From Fimbriimonadaceae bacterium (GTDB taxonomy: Bacteria > Armatimonadota > Fimbriimonadia > Fimbriimonadales > Fimbriimonadaceae), in assembly GCA_023957775.1 (NCBI GenBank), contig JAMLGR010000019.1, forward strand, positions 20,127-84,126: DNA of 64,000 nucleotides, written 5' to 3'. This document shows, in pieces, positions 1 through 7,678 of the stretch; position 1 is the stretch's first letter; each line of letters starts with the position of its first letter. The position numbers and the translations under genes were made by a program. Below the pieces are notes generated by a model. The model was not told the DNA's origin, ran no database searches, and saw only the letters and a program-made list of their open reading frames with translations.

Positions 1-2
1 AT

Positions 3-812
3 CTGGCGCACGTGTTCCGAGAGGCTCTGACGGCCGCGTGCCGGGAACCCCTCGCCCCTCCAGGGGTGAGGGCCAGGGGTGAGGGGTCCCTCCCGGGCAA
101 GGGTGAGGGCCTCCAAGGCCAAGGCCCCGACGGCAAGCTCCTCGTCCGCATGCGCGAGGAGGGCGAGCGCTGGACCCTCGAGCACGTGCTGGTGACGTTG
201 CAGCAGCTGGAGTCGACCCCGTTCATGGACGTCTGCGCCGGGGTGGCAGAGTGCCTGAGCTTGGCCTACGAGGGGGTCCGCCGCGCCGACCCCCGCTGGC
301 TCCGCCCCTGGGCGGAGGTCGACCTGCTCGTCAATCCCAACGGCCCTTTGATCAACGGTGGTCCGGACGGCGACAACGGCCAGACGGGTCGAAAGCTTGC
401 GATGGATTTCTACGGCCCCCGCGTCCCGCAGGGCGGAGGGGCGTTGAGCGGCAAGGACCTCACCCACATCGACCGTGCCGGATCGTATGCTGCACGCCGC
501 GCCGCGGTGCAGGCGGTGTCCACCGGGGCTTCCGAGTGTCTGGTGAAGGTGGCCTACGCCCCGAACGTCGATGCGCCGCTCGACGTGGTGTGGGAGATGC
601 GCGGGTCAGGGTCGCGCACGGTGAGGGAGGCGTTCGCCCACTCGTCGATTCGGCGGGAGGCGGCGGAGTGGGGCGCCTGCGTGGAGCGGGGGGTAGGGGA
701 TCACTTCTGGTCCGAGGCGCCGTGGAACGAGGCCCCGATGTGGGACGAGGCGGCGGGCAAGCTAGACGAAGGCGGGCTAAAGGCGGATTTGGGATATTGC
801 CCGCGACGGTAG
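3..812 (+). CDS. metK: S-adenosylmethionine synthetase, 5' truncated by window edge
   Basis: Methionine adenosyltransferase makes S-adenosylmethionine from methionine and ATP in the cytosol. The frame is open to the left edge, so only the middle and C-terminal domains are present. The family signature is clear: GGPDGDNGQTGRK followed by a YGPRVPQGGGALSGKD segment and a DRAGSYAARRA helix, which hold the phosphate- and metal-binding loops. The C-terminus (after about residue 200) does not resemble the E. coli enzyme, so this is a divergent MetK clade. Near the left edge the expected surface loop before PDGK is replaced by about 21 proline/glycine/arginine-rich residues encoded by a palindromic GC-rich repeat at about 47-118. 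Identity is secure; whether the enzyme is active with the insert is inference. Confidence 0.85.
   Translation: MAHVFREALTAACREPLAPPGVRARGEGSLPGKGEGLQGQGPDGKLLVRMREEGERWTLEHVLVTLQQLESTPFMDVCAGVAECLSLAYEGVRRADPRWLRPWAEVDLLVNPNGPLINGGPDGDNGQTGRKLAMDFYGPRVPQGGGALSGKDLTHIDRAGSYAARRAAVQAVSTGASECLVKVAYAPNVDAPLDVVWEMRGSGSRTVREAFAHSSIRREAAEWGACVERGVGDHFWSEAPWNEAPMWDEAAGKLDEGGLKADLGYCPRR
47..118. repeat. GC-rich palindromic (REP-like) insert inside metK
   Basis: The segment is built of alternating CCCCTCGCCCCTCC and AGGGGTGAGGG blocks that can pair with each other. It is in frame with metK and introduces no stop. The same type of block occurs in the intergenic element at 53293-53524, so it looks like a mobile or expanding palindromic repeat that landed in a coding sequence. 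Confidence 0.6.
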
Positions 813-838
813 CCCTTGTGCCTACAAGAACCACGGGT

Positions 839-1561
839 TCATTCGATCGTGTCGAAAGGAGGGTTGTTTCTTGAATCGTAGATCTCGGTTATCCGAGCGA
901 TCAAGGCTTCTAATGTCAGGACCTCTTCACCCTCGGGAGCACGGGCTCGCGGCGGAGCCTTGCCCACGTCGAAGAAGTCGCACAAACAGGTCTCGGAGTC
1001 ATAGAGTCCGATGAAAAACCCTTCAAAAAGCTGTGGATCGTCGGACGGACCCCGTCTTTGAGTTCGATCGCGGAAGATACCGACCGCCCGCGCGAAGGAC
1101 GACATCGTGGATTTGGAAGCCGCGTCGAGCGCAGACTCTGCGGGCAGGAAGAAGACCCCGACCAGCACGGCGTAAGGTTGCCGTGTGTGGTAGTCGGATG
1201 CTTCGGCCCGCAGTTCGCCGTCGATCCGACGGAAATTCTTCCCGAACTTGCCCCCCGTATCTGGGAAGTTCATCGTCTTGATCGATACGCCGAGGCCGAG
1301 ACCGAGCTCCACAGTCGAGTAGTTCACATCGAGTTTCTTGAAACCCTTAGAGGTGCGTGCCTTCGACTCTTGTCCAGATCCATCCGGTGAGGGCACGATG
1401 CCAGCAAACGAGGGTCGCAGTCTGTTCGCGATCAGCTGGGCGCAAGATCGAGACAATCGCTCTGCGTAGTTCTTCTTGTCCTCGCGCGAAGAGCGAGTGG
1501 AGGGGCGCGGCGCCGCAGCAGCGAGCGCGTCCTTGAACTCAAAAAGGTCTTGCGGGCGCAT
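839..1561 (-). CDS. Putative type II restriction endonuclease
   Basis: I infer a restriction role mainly from position: the gene follows directly, on the same strand, a C5 DNA methyltransferase. The protein (240 residues from the chosen start) has no signal peptide or membrane segment. A conserved-looking core (VELGLGLGVSIKTMNF, then RIDGELRAEASDY and QPYAVLVGVFFLP) has the acidic residue / strand / lysine pattern expected of a PD-(D/E)xK fold, but the metal ligands cannot be assigned with certainty. The ATG at 1561 was chosen because it avoids overlap with the methyltransferase and has a TAGTCT box 8 nt upstream; a TTG at 1627 would overlap the methyltransferase by 32 bp. Specificity is unknown. 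Confidence 0.6.
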   Translation of the reverse strand: MRPQDLFEFKDALAAAAPRPSTRSSREDKKNYAERLSRSCAQLIANRLRPSFAGIVPSPDGSGQESKARTSKGFKKLDVNYSTVELGLGLGVSIKTMNFPDTGGKFGKNFRRIDGELRAEASDYHTRQPYAVLVGVFFLPAESALDAASKSTMSSFARAVGIFRDRTQRRGPSDDPQLFEGFFIGLYDSETCLCDFFDVGKAPPRARAPEGEEVLTLEALIARITEIYDSRNNPPFDTIE

Positions 1562-1595
1562 CAAGTGCCAGACTACTCGACCATGACCCCTGCCG

Positions 1596-2789
1596 CTACG
1601 ACACAGCAAGAGAGTAACGGCTCTCAATGTACTGCCTCAAAGAAGGCAAGAACACCGGGTGGAATCGAAGCGATGAGCGCTCGGCTCGTTCCAAGAACCC
1701 CTTCACCGCTCGTTCGGACAGAGGTTGCAGGTCGTCTTCTAGGAAGTCGGTGATAGGTTTGAACGCCGCAGTGCGAGGAAACACCGAAAGGTCGACAGCA
1801 AATCGTTGCCCACCGGAACCACAAGCCGCCCGCGGCCAGGGATCTCCTTTCGGCAGCGGTCGCTGCGTTCCGAGTGGGGGTCCTGGACACTGGAGTCTCT
1901 CGCCAATCCAGTTTGCGACAGGCACACTGACCGCGTTCCCGACCATTCGCCATCGCGACCGACTCTGACGTGGAGTAAGACAATCAACATCGGTCCAATC
2001 GGCCGGAAAGCCCTGGAGCCGTTCGACGTCCCGGATTCCGGGTGTCCCCACGAAGTCGCGCGATGGGAGCCAGATTGCGGGCGGGGAGGGAATCCCCAGT
2101 CCGGATCCGCCCTTAAGCGTGGGAACAGAATCCTCGGCCCAACCCAGCCCACGCAGACCCTCGGTCCAGAAGAACCCGTATGCCTTTGGGCACCTGAATG
2201 CCAGATCCTCGCTGGCCTCGTCGGCAAAGAGCACGGTTCTTGGATCTTCGGTTCGCGAGGCAAGGAGAAACACGCGCTGTCGTCGCTGTGGAAGGCCGAA
2301 GGACCTCGAGTCGACAACACGATAGGCCCAAGAGAATCCTAAACCCTCCAACGTCCCCACAAGTACGTTCATGGCCTCTCCCTTGCGCAAGCTCAGCATG
2401 AAGGGGACGTTCTCAAGGAGCAGGAACCGGGGACAGGTGGATCTTCGCTCGACAAGTCGAAGAACCTCGTAGACCAGCGAAGAGCGTAGACCGCTCATTC
2501 CCATTGTGAGGCCCGCTTGGCTCAAATCCTGGCAAGGAAACCCTGCGGCGAGAACGTCGACCTTGGGAATCGACCGAAGATCCCGTACGTCCGCGACCAA
2601 CTTCACTTCCGGAAATCGCTTAGAAAGAACCGCTTGACACGCGGTGTCGTTCTCGCAGAGCAGCTCCGATACGAAACCCGACTGGGACAAACCAAGCTCG
2701 ATTCCTCCGATTCCGGCGAACAGGCCGATGGCTCGGGGAGGCTCCGAGTGCTTTGCTTCGCCGGAGTCCGTCCCCTTCTTCATCGTCAT
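1596..2789 (-). CDS. DNA (cytosine-5) methyltransferase
   Basis: Transfers a methyl group from SAM to C5 of cytosine in a specific DNA sequence, protecting host DNA from the linked nuclease. All diagnostic motifs are present in order: motif I LFAGIGGIELG (about 23-33), motif IV GFPCQDLS with catalytic Cys86, motif VI LLENVP (about 124-129), motif VIII FGLPQRRQRVF (about 164-174), a motif IX-like VERLQGFPADW and motif X MVGNAVSVPVANWIGERL. The target-recognition region lies between VIII and IX. About 100 residues follow motif X, longer than minimal enzymes and of unknown role. Likely the first gene of the R-M pair. Confidence 0.93.
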   Translation of the reverse strand: MTMKKGTDSGEAKHSEPPRAIGLFAGIGGIELGLSQSGFVSELLCENDTACQAVLSKRFPEVKLVADVRDLRSIPKVDVLAAGFPCQDLSQAGLTMGMSGLRSSLVYEVLRLVERRSTCPRFLLLENVPFMLSLRKGEAMNVLVGTLEGLGFSWAYRVVDSRSFGLPQRRQRVFLLASRTEDPRTVLFADEASEDLAFRCPKAYGFFWTEGLRGLGWAEDSVPTLKGGSGLGIPSPPAIWLPSRDFVGTPGIRDVERLQGFPADWTDVDCLTPRQSRSRWRMVGNAVSVPVANWIGERLQCPGPPLGTQRPLPKGDPWPRAACGSGGQRFAVDLSVFPRTAAFKPITDFLEDDLQPLSERAVKGFLERAERSSLRFHPVFLPSLRQYIESRYSLAVS

Positions 2790-3716
2790 GCTGCAGCCTT
2801 CCCGTCCCGTCTTCGATACCAGTTCACGTTAGACTCAGAGTATCACAGTATGTTTCGTTGTGTCTACCCATGAGCGTGGCCCCAACATTGCTTAGGCCTC
2901 TTAGGATGGACGAGAGCGAGACCCTCCGGGAATCCCCTGTTTTTCCCCAGCGGCAGCGCGGTGTCTGGTTCGCCCTGACAGCCCGCGAGTTGACTCGATG
3001 CACACTAAGTTCACCAGATGGTAGATCCGCTGGACGCTTCCTTCCAGATCCTCCCTCACCTCGCACTCTCAAAGCATCAACCGCAATCCCGCCTCTTCCT
3101 CAACGACGATCTCCGCTTTGTAGCGCACGACATTCGTCTCAACCATGGTCAGCCAGTACTCCGGGTTGGTCTCGCACTCGCGCCGCCCAAGCGCGCTGCG
3201 TTGTAGCCCTTGGGGGCGAGGTCCCCATCCCACCGTTGGCTCGCATCAACGGCCGCGTGGTCTCGGCCACCACGTGAGTTTCACGCTCCTCAGCGAAGGA
3301 GAGGATCGTGCCTAGCGGATTCTTGCCCGATACGATTGCTCTCTGATTGATTGGCCAAGGGAGGGACTTAGACGTCCTTGCAACTGACGGTTTGGGGAAC
3401 TCCGCCCATGTATGCCACGGCACAGCAGACAGTTGAAAATGCCGTGCGTGCACGACGTGGTTGCCAATGGCAATCGGCCGCTTGACGGATCGAGATCCGC
3501 GCCCGGGTGGTTTGCGTAACGGGTATTCACGAAGCGTCAGGTGGCGAGGTGCTCGGACGTAACCGACCGTCCCGGCTCCGGAATCAAACTGCGAGTTCGA
3601 GGTTCGTGGCCTTAGCGTGATGCGAGTGTTCGGCCACCACTCGGTCCTGACGCGATCGGTCAACGCGTTTGTTTCGGCGGACCATGGCCGAAGAGGTAAC
3701 CTCACCAACCTAGGCC
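2790..3716. other. Long gene-poor stretch with gene debris
   Basis: About 930 bp separate the divergent R-M genes and the nuclease-EVE gene. No convincing complete gene is seen. On the minus strand a short open frame of about 60 codons ending near 3075 (containing RRECETNPEYWLTMVE and VVRYKAEIVVEEEAG) looks like real coding sequence but is blocked upstream by a stop at about 3251, so it is probably the tail of a decayed gene. The part next to 2789 must hold the methyltransferase promoter; a direct repeat AGTAT-CAC-AGTAT lies near 2838-2850. Confidence 0.4.
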
Positions 3717-4886
3717 ATGGTCAAGTTGGACGAAGAGTTAGCCCATGCGCTCCGGTTTGGAGCGGAAGTTGCAGTTCCGCACAACGAGTCGAATACCTGC
3801 GAGTGGGTGATCCTCCCTCTACTTTGGGGGCTTGGTTACGAGCGCTTTGAAATCGCCTCGCGAACTCACGATGCCGTCGGCAAGGTTCCAGACTACACGG
3901 TTCTTCCAAATACTGGAATGACATGGTATCTGGAGGCAAAGGCCTGGCAGCAGGAACTGTCGAGTGCCCATGTCGATCAGGCGCTCAACTACGCGCACTC
4001 GAACGCAAGGCGCTGGGTCGTTCTGTCAAATGGGCGTGAGTGGCATCTCTATGATGACTCCATTTCCGGGTTCTCAGCCCAACGCCTGGTTGCTACTGCA
4101 AGTCTAAGTAATCGCGATCAGATCAGGCGGTTCCTTCAAGCGCTTTCAAAGGAATCACTGCAGGCCGGATCCATCGAGGCATTCGCGGCATCTCAGCGGC
4201 TACATCGGGTACTCCAAGACCAACTTGCGCGCCCGGATAGCGAGGTAGTCAAGGCTATTGTCTCCACTCTCCGAATGAAGCTTGGTATGCGCGGGGTTAC
4301 CGGTGCTGATGTCTCATCAAGCCTTGCACTTGCCAGTCAGCCGTCCGACACGATGTTCAGTGGCAGCCGGTCTTGTTCGGGGCAGACTGTTCCTTCGACT
4401 GTTCGGGAGTCCCGCCCAACCCTGAAGATCGGCGCCAAGAGTCAGGACGATGCGACGTACCTGATTTCACCGGTCAAATCCGAAGACGGGAAGACTGCCG
4501 AGGCGATCATTCGATCCCTCCTTGACCGTGGCTGGTACGTTTTCGCAGACGCGACGAAGGGCAGAAAGCGGCTGAAACCCGGCGATTGGATTTGTTTCTA
4601 TCAAGGCAAGAAGGGTGTTGTTGCCGAGTGTCAGGTGGCGTCGGCACCAGAGATTGGCGAGGTGCCAGGTGTTAAGGCTCCGCACAAGTATCGTTGGCGC
4701 TTCCGAGTCCAACATCCGAGATACTTCTTTGAGAGCCCTATCCCCATCGACGTAGCGCTAAGACGTAAGTTGGATGGGTTTGTTGATAAGGACCCCGAGA
4801 GTACGACGTGGTCTTGGTTCGTCCAGGGCACTTGCATAGTGTCCGCGCATGACTTTGCTTTGCTCACGGGCCGCAACGTGGAGTAG
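3717..4886 (+). CDS. PD-(D/E)xK nuclease fused to EVE-like domain
   Basis: Two-domain protein of 389 residues. Residues about 20-165 match the type I restriction HsdR N-terminal-like nuclease: PDYTV (Asp59) and YLEAKAW (Glu73-x-Lys75) form the PD-(D/E)xK site, followed by the typical HVDQALNYAHS..RWVVLSNGREWHLYD strand-helix region. Residues about 180-235 are a linker. Residues about 245-389 resemble an EVE/PUA-like domain: LKPGDWICFYQGKKGVVAEC, a WRFRV strand, then RRKLDGF, WSWFVQG and HDFALLTG. EVE domains bind modified bases, so the inferred role is nuclease attack on modified (for example phage) DNA. No helicase or ATPase domain is present. It stands alone next to an R-M pair, and its composition is visibly AT-richer than the core genes, consistent with transfer. 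Confidence 0.72.
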   Translation: MVKLDEELAHALRFGAEVAVPHNESNTCEWVILPLLWGLGYERFEIASRTHDAVGKVPDYTVLPNTGMTWYLEAKAWQQELSSAHVDQALNYAHSNARRWVVLSNGREWHLYDDSISGFSAQRLVATASLSNRDQIRRFLQALSKESLQAGSIEAFAASQRLHRVLQDQLARPDSEVVKAIVSTLRMKLGMRGVTGADVSSSLALASQPSDTMFSGSRSCSGQTVPSTVRESRPTLKIGAKSQDDATYLISPVKSEDGKTAEAIIRSLLDRGWYVFADATKGRKRLKPGDWICFYQGKKGVVAECQVASAPEIGEVPGVKAPHKYRWRFRVQHPRYFFESPIPIDVALRRKLDGFVDKDPESTTWSWFVQGTCIVSAHDFALLTGRNVE

Positions 4887-5065
4887 TCTCTCCGGCGAGG
4901 AACCTCGTTTCTTGATGATACGAAGGCCACCGCCAAACGGTGAGGAGAGTCATTTAAGGGGATGAGCTCCTGCTACCAAACTCATGCGCCTCATGAAGCC
5001 GGGTAGCACCTGTGACCTTTGACCGTAGAGTGGTAGCTATCGACCGGTGTTCGAGAGAGGGGTGC

Positions 5066-6763
5066 CTAACGCGGCTCCCTCAGCATCCCCAAAGCCCCCT
5101 CCTCCCCAATCACCCACAAGTAATCCCGCGCCCGGGTCACACCCACGTACGCCAACTCCCGCATCCTCTGCGAGACCACAAGCGTCCAGTCCAACTCCAT
5201 CAGCACCACTACCGGGCTCTCCAGTCCCTTGAACTTCCTCACCGTGGACCAGCCGATGTCGCGTGGCTGCCGATTCTCGTACGGCACGAGCGAGCGCCCT
5301 GCCACCTTCGGCACACCCTGCAACTCCGTCGAAGCGGCACCTTTGGGGGTCAGGACCACGATGTCGGCGGGCTCGATGTGCTGTTCGCGCAGGAGGCGGT
5401 CGAGGACCTCCTCCAACTTCTGCAGCTGGTCTTCGAAACTCGAGGCTGGGATCCAGCGCGGCGACTCGCCTTCGGGGCCCAACGCGGTGGGCGAAGCCCC
5501 CTCGAAGAACCGCAGCGCGGTCTTGTGGATCTGCTGCGTGTTGCGGATGTTCTCGGTGAGCGCGACCTCGGCGAAAGGGCCTGGCGGGGAAGGTAGGACT
5601 CCGCGATCGGGACCGTACAGCAGCTGGTTCGAGTCGGTGAATACGCACACCGACCCACCCGGCGCGAGCAGCACGTCGACCAGCGCCCACCAGTCCGGCT
5701 CGAAGTCCTGCGCCTCGTCGACCACGATCGTGTCGAACCGGAGGTCGGGGTCCAGCGCGGCGGTCTCGAACGCCACGTCGGGCAGGGAATCGTAGTAGTC
5801 GGATGCCCGCTCGGCGACCAGTGGGTTGAGCCGGAGTCCCGCCGCGCGCGCGAACAGCTCGCACGCGTGGTGGAAGTTCGTGGCGGTCAGGTTTTCGAAG
5901 TCGGCCAGGTCCTCGTGCAGCAGGGAGCCCAGCATCTCGTTGAAGCACAGCACCAGGACCCGCTCGCCGGCCCCCGCCCGCTTCACGGCCAGCCTCTTGG
6001 CGAGGAACGTCTTGCCCGAGCCCGCGCATCCGTGGACCAACAGGCGCTTGTTGGACGCGACCATGTCGAGCACCCGCCCCTGGCTGGCGGTCAAGCGGTC
6101 GAACTCGCGCTGGTGCTCGGCGATGACGATCGCCGCGTCCCGCCGTCCTTCCAGCGCGAGGCCGTGCAACCGCTGGAGGGCCCCGATGATCTCCTTCAAG
6201 CCCGGCCCGCGAAGCTCCGCCCCCTGCCTGCAGAACGCGAAGGCGCGTTCGATGCGCGCGCCGATCTCCCGCAGCCCCTCCGCATCGAACACGATCTCGG
6301 GCGGTCCGTCGCCGGGGAGGTCGGCGGCTCGAACCGCGCAGTGGGGGAAGCACACCGCATGGAACACGCGCAGACTGCCGGACTGCGAGACCATCTTGCG
6401 GAGTTGGCGCTCCAGGCCGTAGCTCGTATCGCGGGCCTGCCGGAACGGGTCCTTGATCGTGCTGACGTGGCCCGAGCGACTGGTCGAGCTCCACTCCCGG
6501 GTGTCGGGGTCGTACGCGACGATGCCACCCTTGACCTCGACGACCATCACGCCCAGGTCCGGGTGGCACACCACGAAGTCCGCCTCGCGATCCTGCGCCG
6601 GGTCGCCGCGCCGAGTCGCATCCTTCCACGCGAGGGAGTGGAACACGGTGTACCGGTCTTCCAGCGAGTCGCGGAGGGCGTCGAACACCGCAGCCTCCGC
6701 CTGGAGGCCTTCGTTCTCCCGCACGTCGGCGGGGAGTTCGGCGGGTCGCATGGTTGGCATCAC
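5066..6763 (-). CDS. NERD-domain nuclease / superfamily 1 DNA helicase
   Basis: 565 residues. The N-terminal part (about 20-130) is a NERD nuclease-related domain with READFVVCHPDLGVMVVEVKGG (Asp62, Glu76-x-Lys78). The rest is a UvrD/Rep-like helicase: Walker A GCAGSGKT (245-252), Walker B TIVVDEAQDF, a motif IV-like FTDSNQLLYG, then WSTVRKFKGLESPVVVLMEL and AYVGVTRARDYLWVIG (motifs V/VI). Superfamily 1 helicases unwind DNA with ATP; NERD-helicase fusions occur in mobile and defence-related islands. It is the last gene of a minus-strand run that begins at 8998. A substrate or trigger cannot be read from the sequence. Confidence 0.85.
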   Translation of the reverse strand: MMPTMRPAELPADVRENEGLQAEAAVFDALRDSLEDRYTVFHSLAWKDATRRGDPAQDREADFVVCHPDLGVMVVEVKGGIVAYDPDTREWSSTSRSGHVSTIKDPFRQARDTSYGLERQLRKMVSQSGSLRVFHAVCFPHCAVRAADLPGDGPPEIVFDAEGLREIGARIERAFAFCRQGAELRGPGLKEIIGALQRLHGLALEGRRDAAIVIAEHQREFDRLTASQGRVLDMVASNKRLLVHGCAGSGKTFLAKRLAVKRAGAGERVLVLCFNEMLGSLLHEDLADFENLTATNFHHACELFARAAGLRLNPLVAERASDYYDSLPDVAFETAALDPDLRFDTIVVDEAQDFEPDWWALVDVLLAPGGSVCVFTDSNQLLYGPDRGVLPSPPGPFAEVALTENIRNTQQIHKTALRFFEGASPTALGPEGESPRWIPASSFEDQLQKLEEVLDRLLREQHIEPADIVVLTPKGAASTELQGVPKVAGRSLVPYENRQPRDIGWSTVRKFKGLESPVVVLMELDWTLVVSQRMRELAYVGVTRARDYLWVIGEEGALGMLREPR

Positions 6764-6807
6764 TTACCGTGTTCGAGACTCTCGCGGACTACCTCTTGGC
6801 CTCATGA

Positions 6808-6996
6808 CTACTTTGGCCAGCTTTCACCGAGCGCGCGTCGGATCCGATCGCCGAGGTCCAGCACCAGATCGCCCAGTTCGATCTCGCCAGGCCAACTCTC
6901 GCGGCGCGCCTGTTCGTCAGCATCGACGCTATCGAGGGCCTCCTCAAGCAGAGCCCTCAGCTCCTCGACCGTCGGTTCTTCTTGAGACGGAGACAT
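6808..6996 (-). CDS. Small acidic protein upstream of NERD helicase
   Basis: 62 residues, strongly acidic and predicted helical (VEELRALLEEALDSVD, then LGDLVLDLGDRIRRALG). No known family is recognised. It lies 44 bp upstream of the NERD helicase on the same strand, so it is probably co-transcribed. No strong ribosome binding site is visible, which lowers confidence that it is translated. Confidence 0.4.
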   Translation of the reverse strand: MSPSQEEPTVEELRALLEEALDSVDADEQARRESWPGEIELGDLVLDLGDRIRRALGESWPK

Positions 6997-7071
6997 AGGA
7001 CAAGGATACTCTGGTGGGAACTGCCAATCCTAACGCCGCGAGGGCCCGGGCGAACTGGTGTGTCGCGAAGA

Positions 7072-7365
7072 CTACGGCGACGGATCGTAGATCATGTTGG
7101 TGGGCACCTGGCACACCTCGCACCATAGCGGCCGCCCGCCCTCACTCCTCTCGAAGGGCCACGGGTCGCTGTCGTAGACCATGTTCGTGGACACCGAGCT
7201 GGCCACATACGTCCAGCCGGTGATCGGCCCCCACTCCAGGCCCCGCACCTCTGGGATCACGCCTTCGAAATCCCTTAGGAAGGTCTCGGGATCTTTCTTG
7301 GCCCTATGGAACCACCACGAGACCGCCCCGTAGGGATCGTGATCGTCGCCTGGCAGTCTGTTCAT
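7072..7365 (-). CDS. Hypothetical protein with internal TNM(V/I)YD repeat
   Basis: 97 residues, no known family. The C-terminal half contains a duplicated motif: STNMVYDSDPWPF and PTNMIYDPSP, separated by a CEVC pair. The duplication is also visible in the DNA. A GAAAGGGC sequence precedes the start by about 6 nt and could be the ribosome binding site. It lies in a same-strand series between the repeat protein (7679-8998) and the NERD helicase, suggesting a shared transcript. Function unknown. Confidence 0.5.
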   Translation of the reverse strand: MNRLPGDDHDPYGAVSWWFHRAKKDPETFLRDFEGVIPEVRGLEWGPITGWTYVASSVSTNMVYDSDPWPFERSEGGRPLWCEVCQVPTNMIYDPSP

Positions 7366-7416
7366 CGATTGGGCCCTTTCGCCACGTGCCGGGAAATTCC
7401 TTCAGACCCGGATCGG

Positions 7417-7550
7417 CACGACGTCGATCGGGCTCGAGCGCTACTCGTTGAGAGTGACATGCCGTGTCAGTGCGACGAGCACCTGCGCTCCGTACTTCTC
7501 CTCGAGCAGGGGGATGCGCTGTCCGTCGCCCAGTTCCCCGAGGACGGTCT
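7417..7550. repeat. 134-bp direct duplication, copy A
   Basis: Copy A of a segment found again, same orientation, at 11278-11411. By eye the two copies differ at five of 134 positions with no gap (constant offset 3861). Copy A covers the last third of the small gene 7441-7674 and its downstream flank. It brackets, with copy B, the repeat protein, the 9271-10275 gene and the toxin-antitoxin module. Confidence 0.9.
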
Positions 7551-7674
7551 CGCCTCCACGGCACAGGCAGCGGACCTGGTGCTCCGTGCCGTCGGGCTCG
7601 ATGATCAGCACGTCGGCTTGAGGGCCCTCGTTGGAGGGCACTTTGCGCATGAGCTCGGCTCGGAGGTGGTTCAT
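7441..7674 (-). CDS. Hypothetical 77-residue protein
   Basis: No known family. The protein has a short beta-rich core (DVLIIEPDGTEHQVRC, then GETVLGELGDGQRIPLLEE and a VLVALTRHV strand). The start at 7674 was preferred over an upstream in-frame start at 7719 because it avoids overlap with the gene ending at 7679 and has an AGAGGATGAG sequence just upstream. The 3' third is duplicated at 11278-11411, where only the tail survives, so a second copy of this gene once existed or was partially copied there. Confidence 0.55.
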   Translation of the reverse strand: MNHLRAELMRKVPSNEGPQADVLIIEPDGTEHQVRCLCRGGETVLGELGDGQRIPLLEEKYGAQVLVALTRHVTLNE

Positions 7675-7678
7675 GCGC

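Noticed and set aside
3139..3708. Minus-strand open frame of 189 codons
   Set aside because: Composition is not protein-like and no domain is recognisable; the better short frame lies in another phase.
5012..6985. Long plus-strand open frames opposite the NERD helicase
   Set aside because: Shadows caused by high GC; the helicase motifs are on the minus strand.
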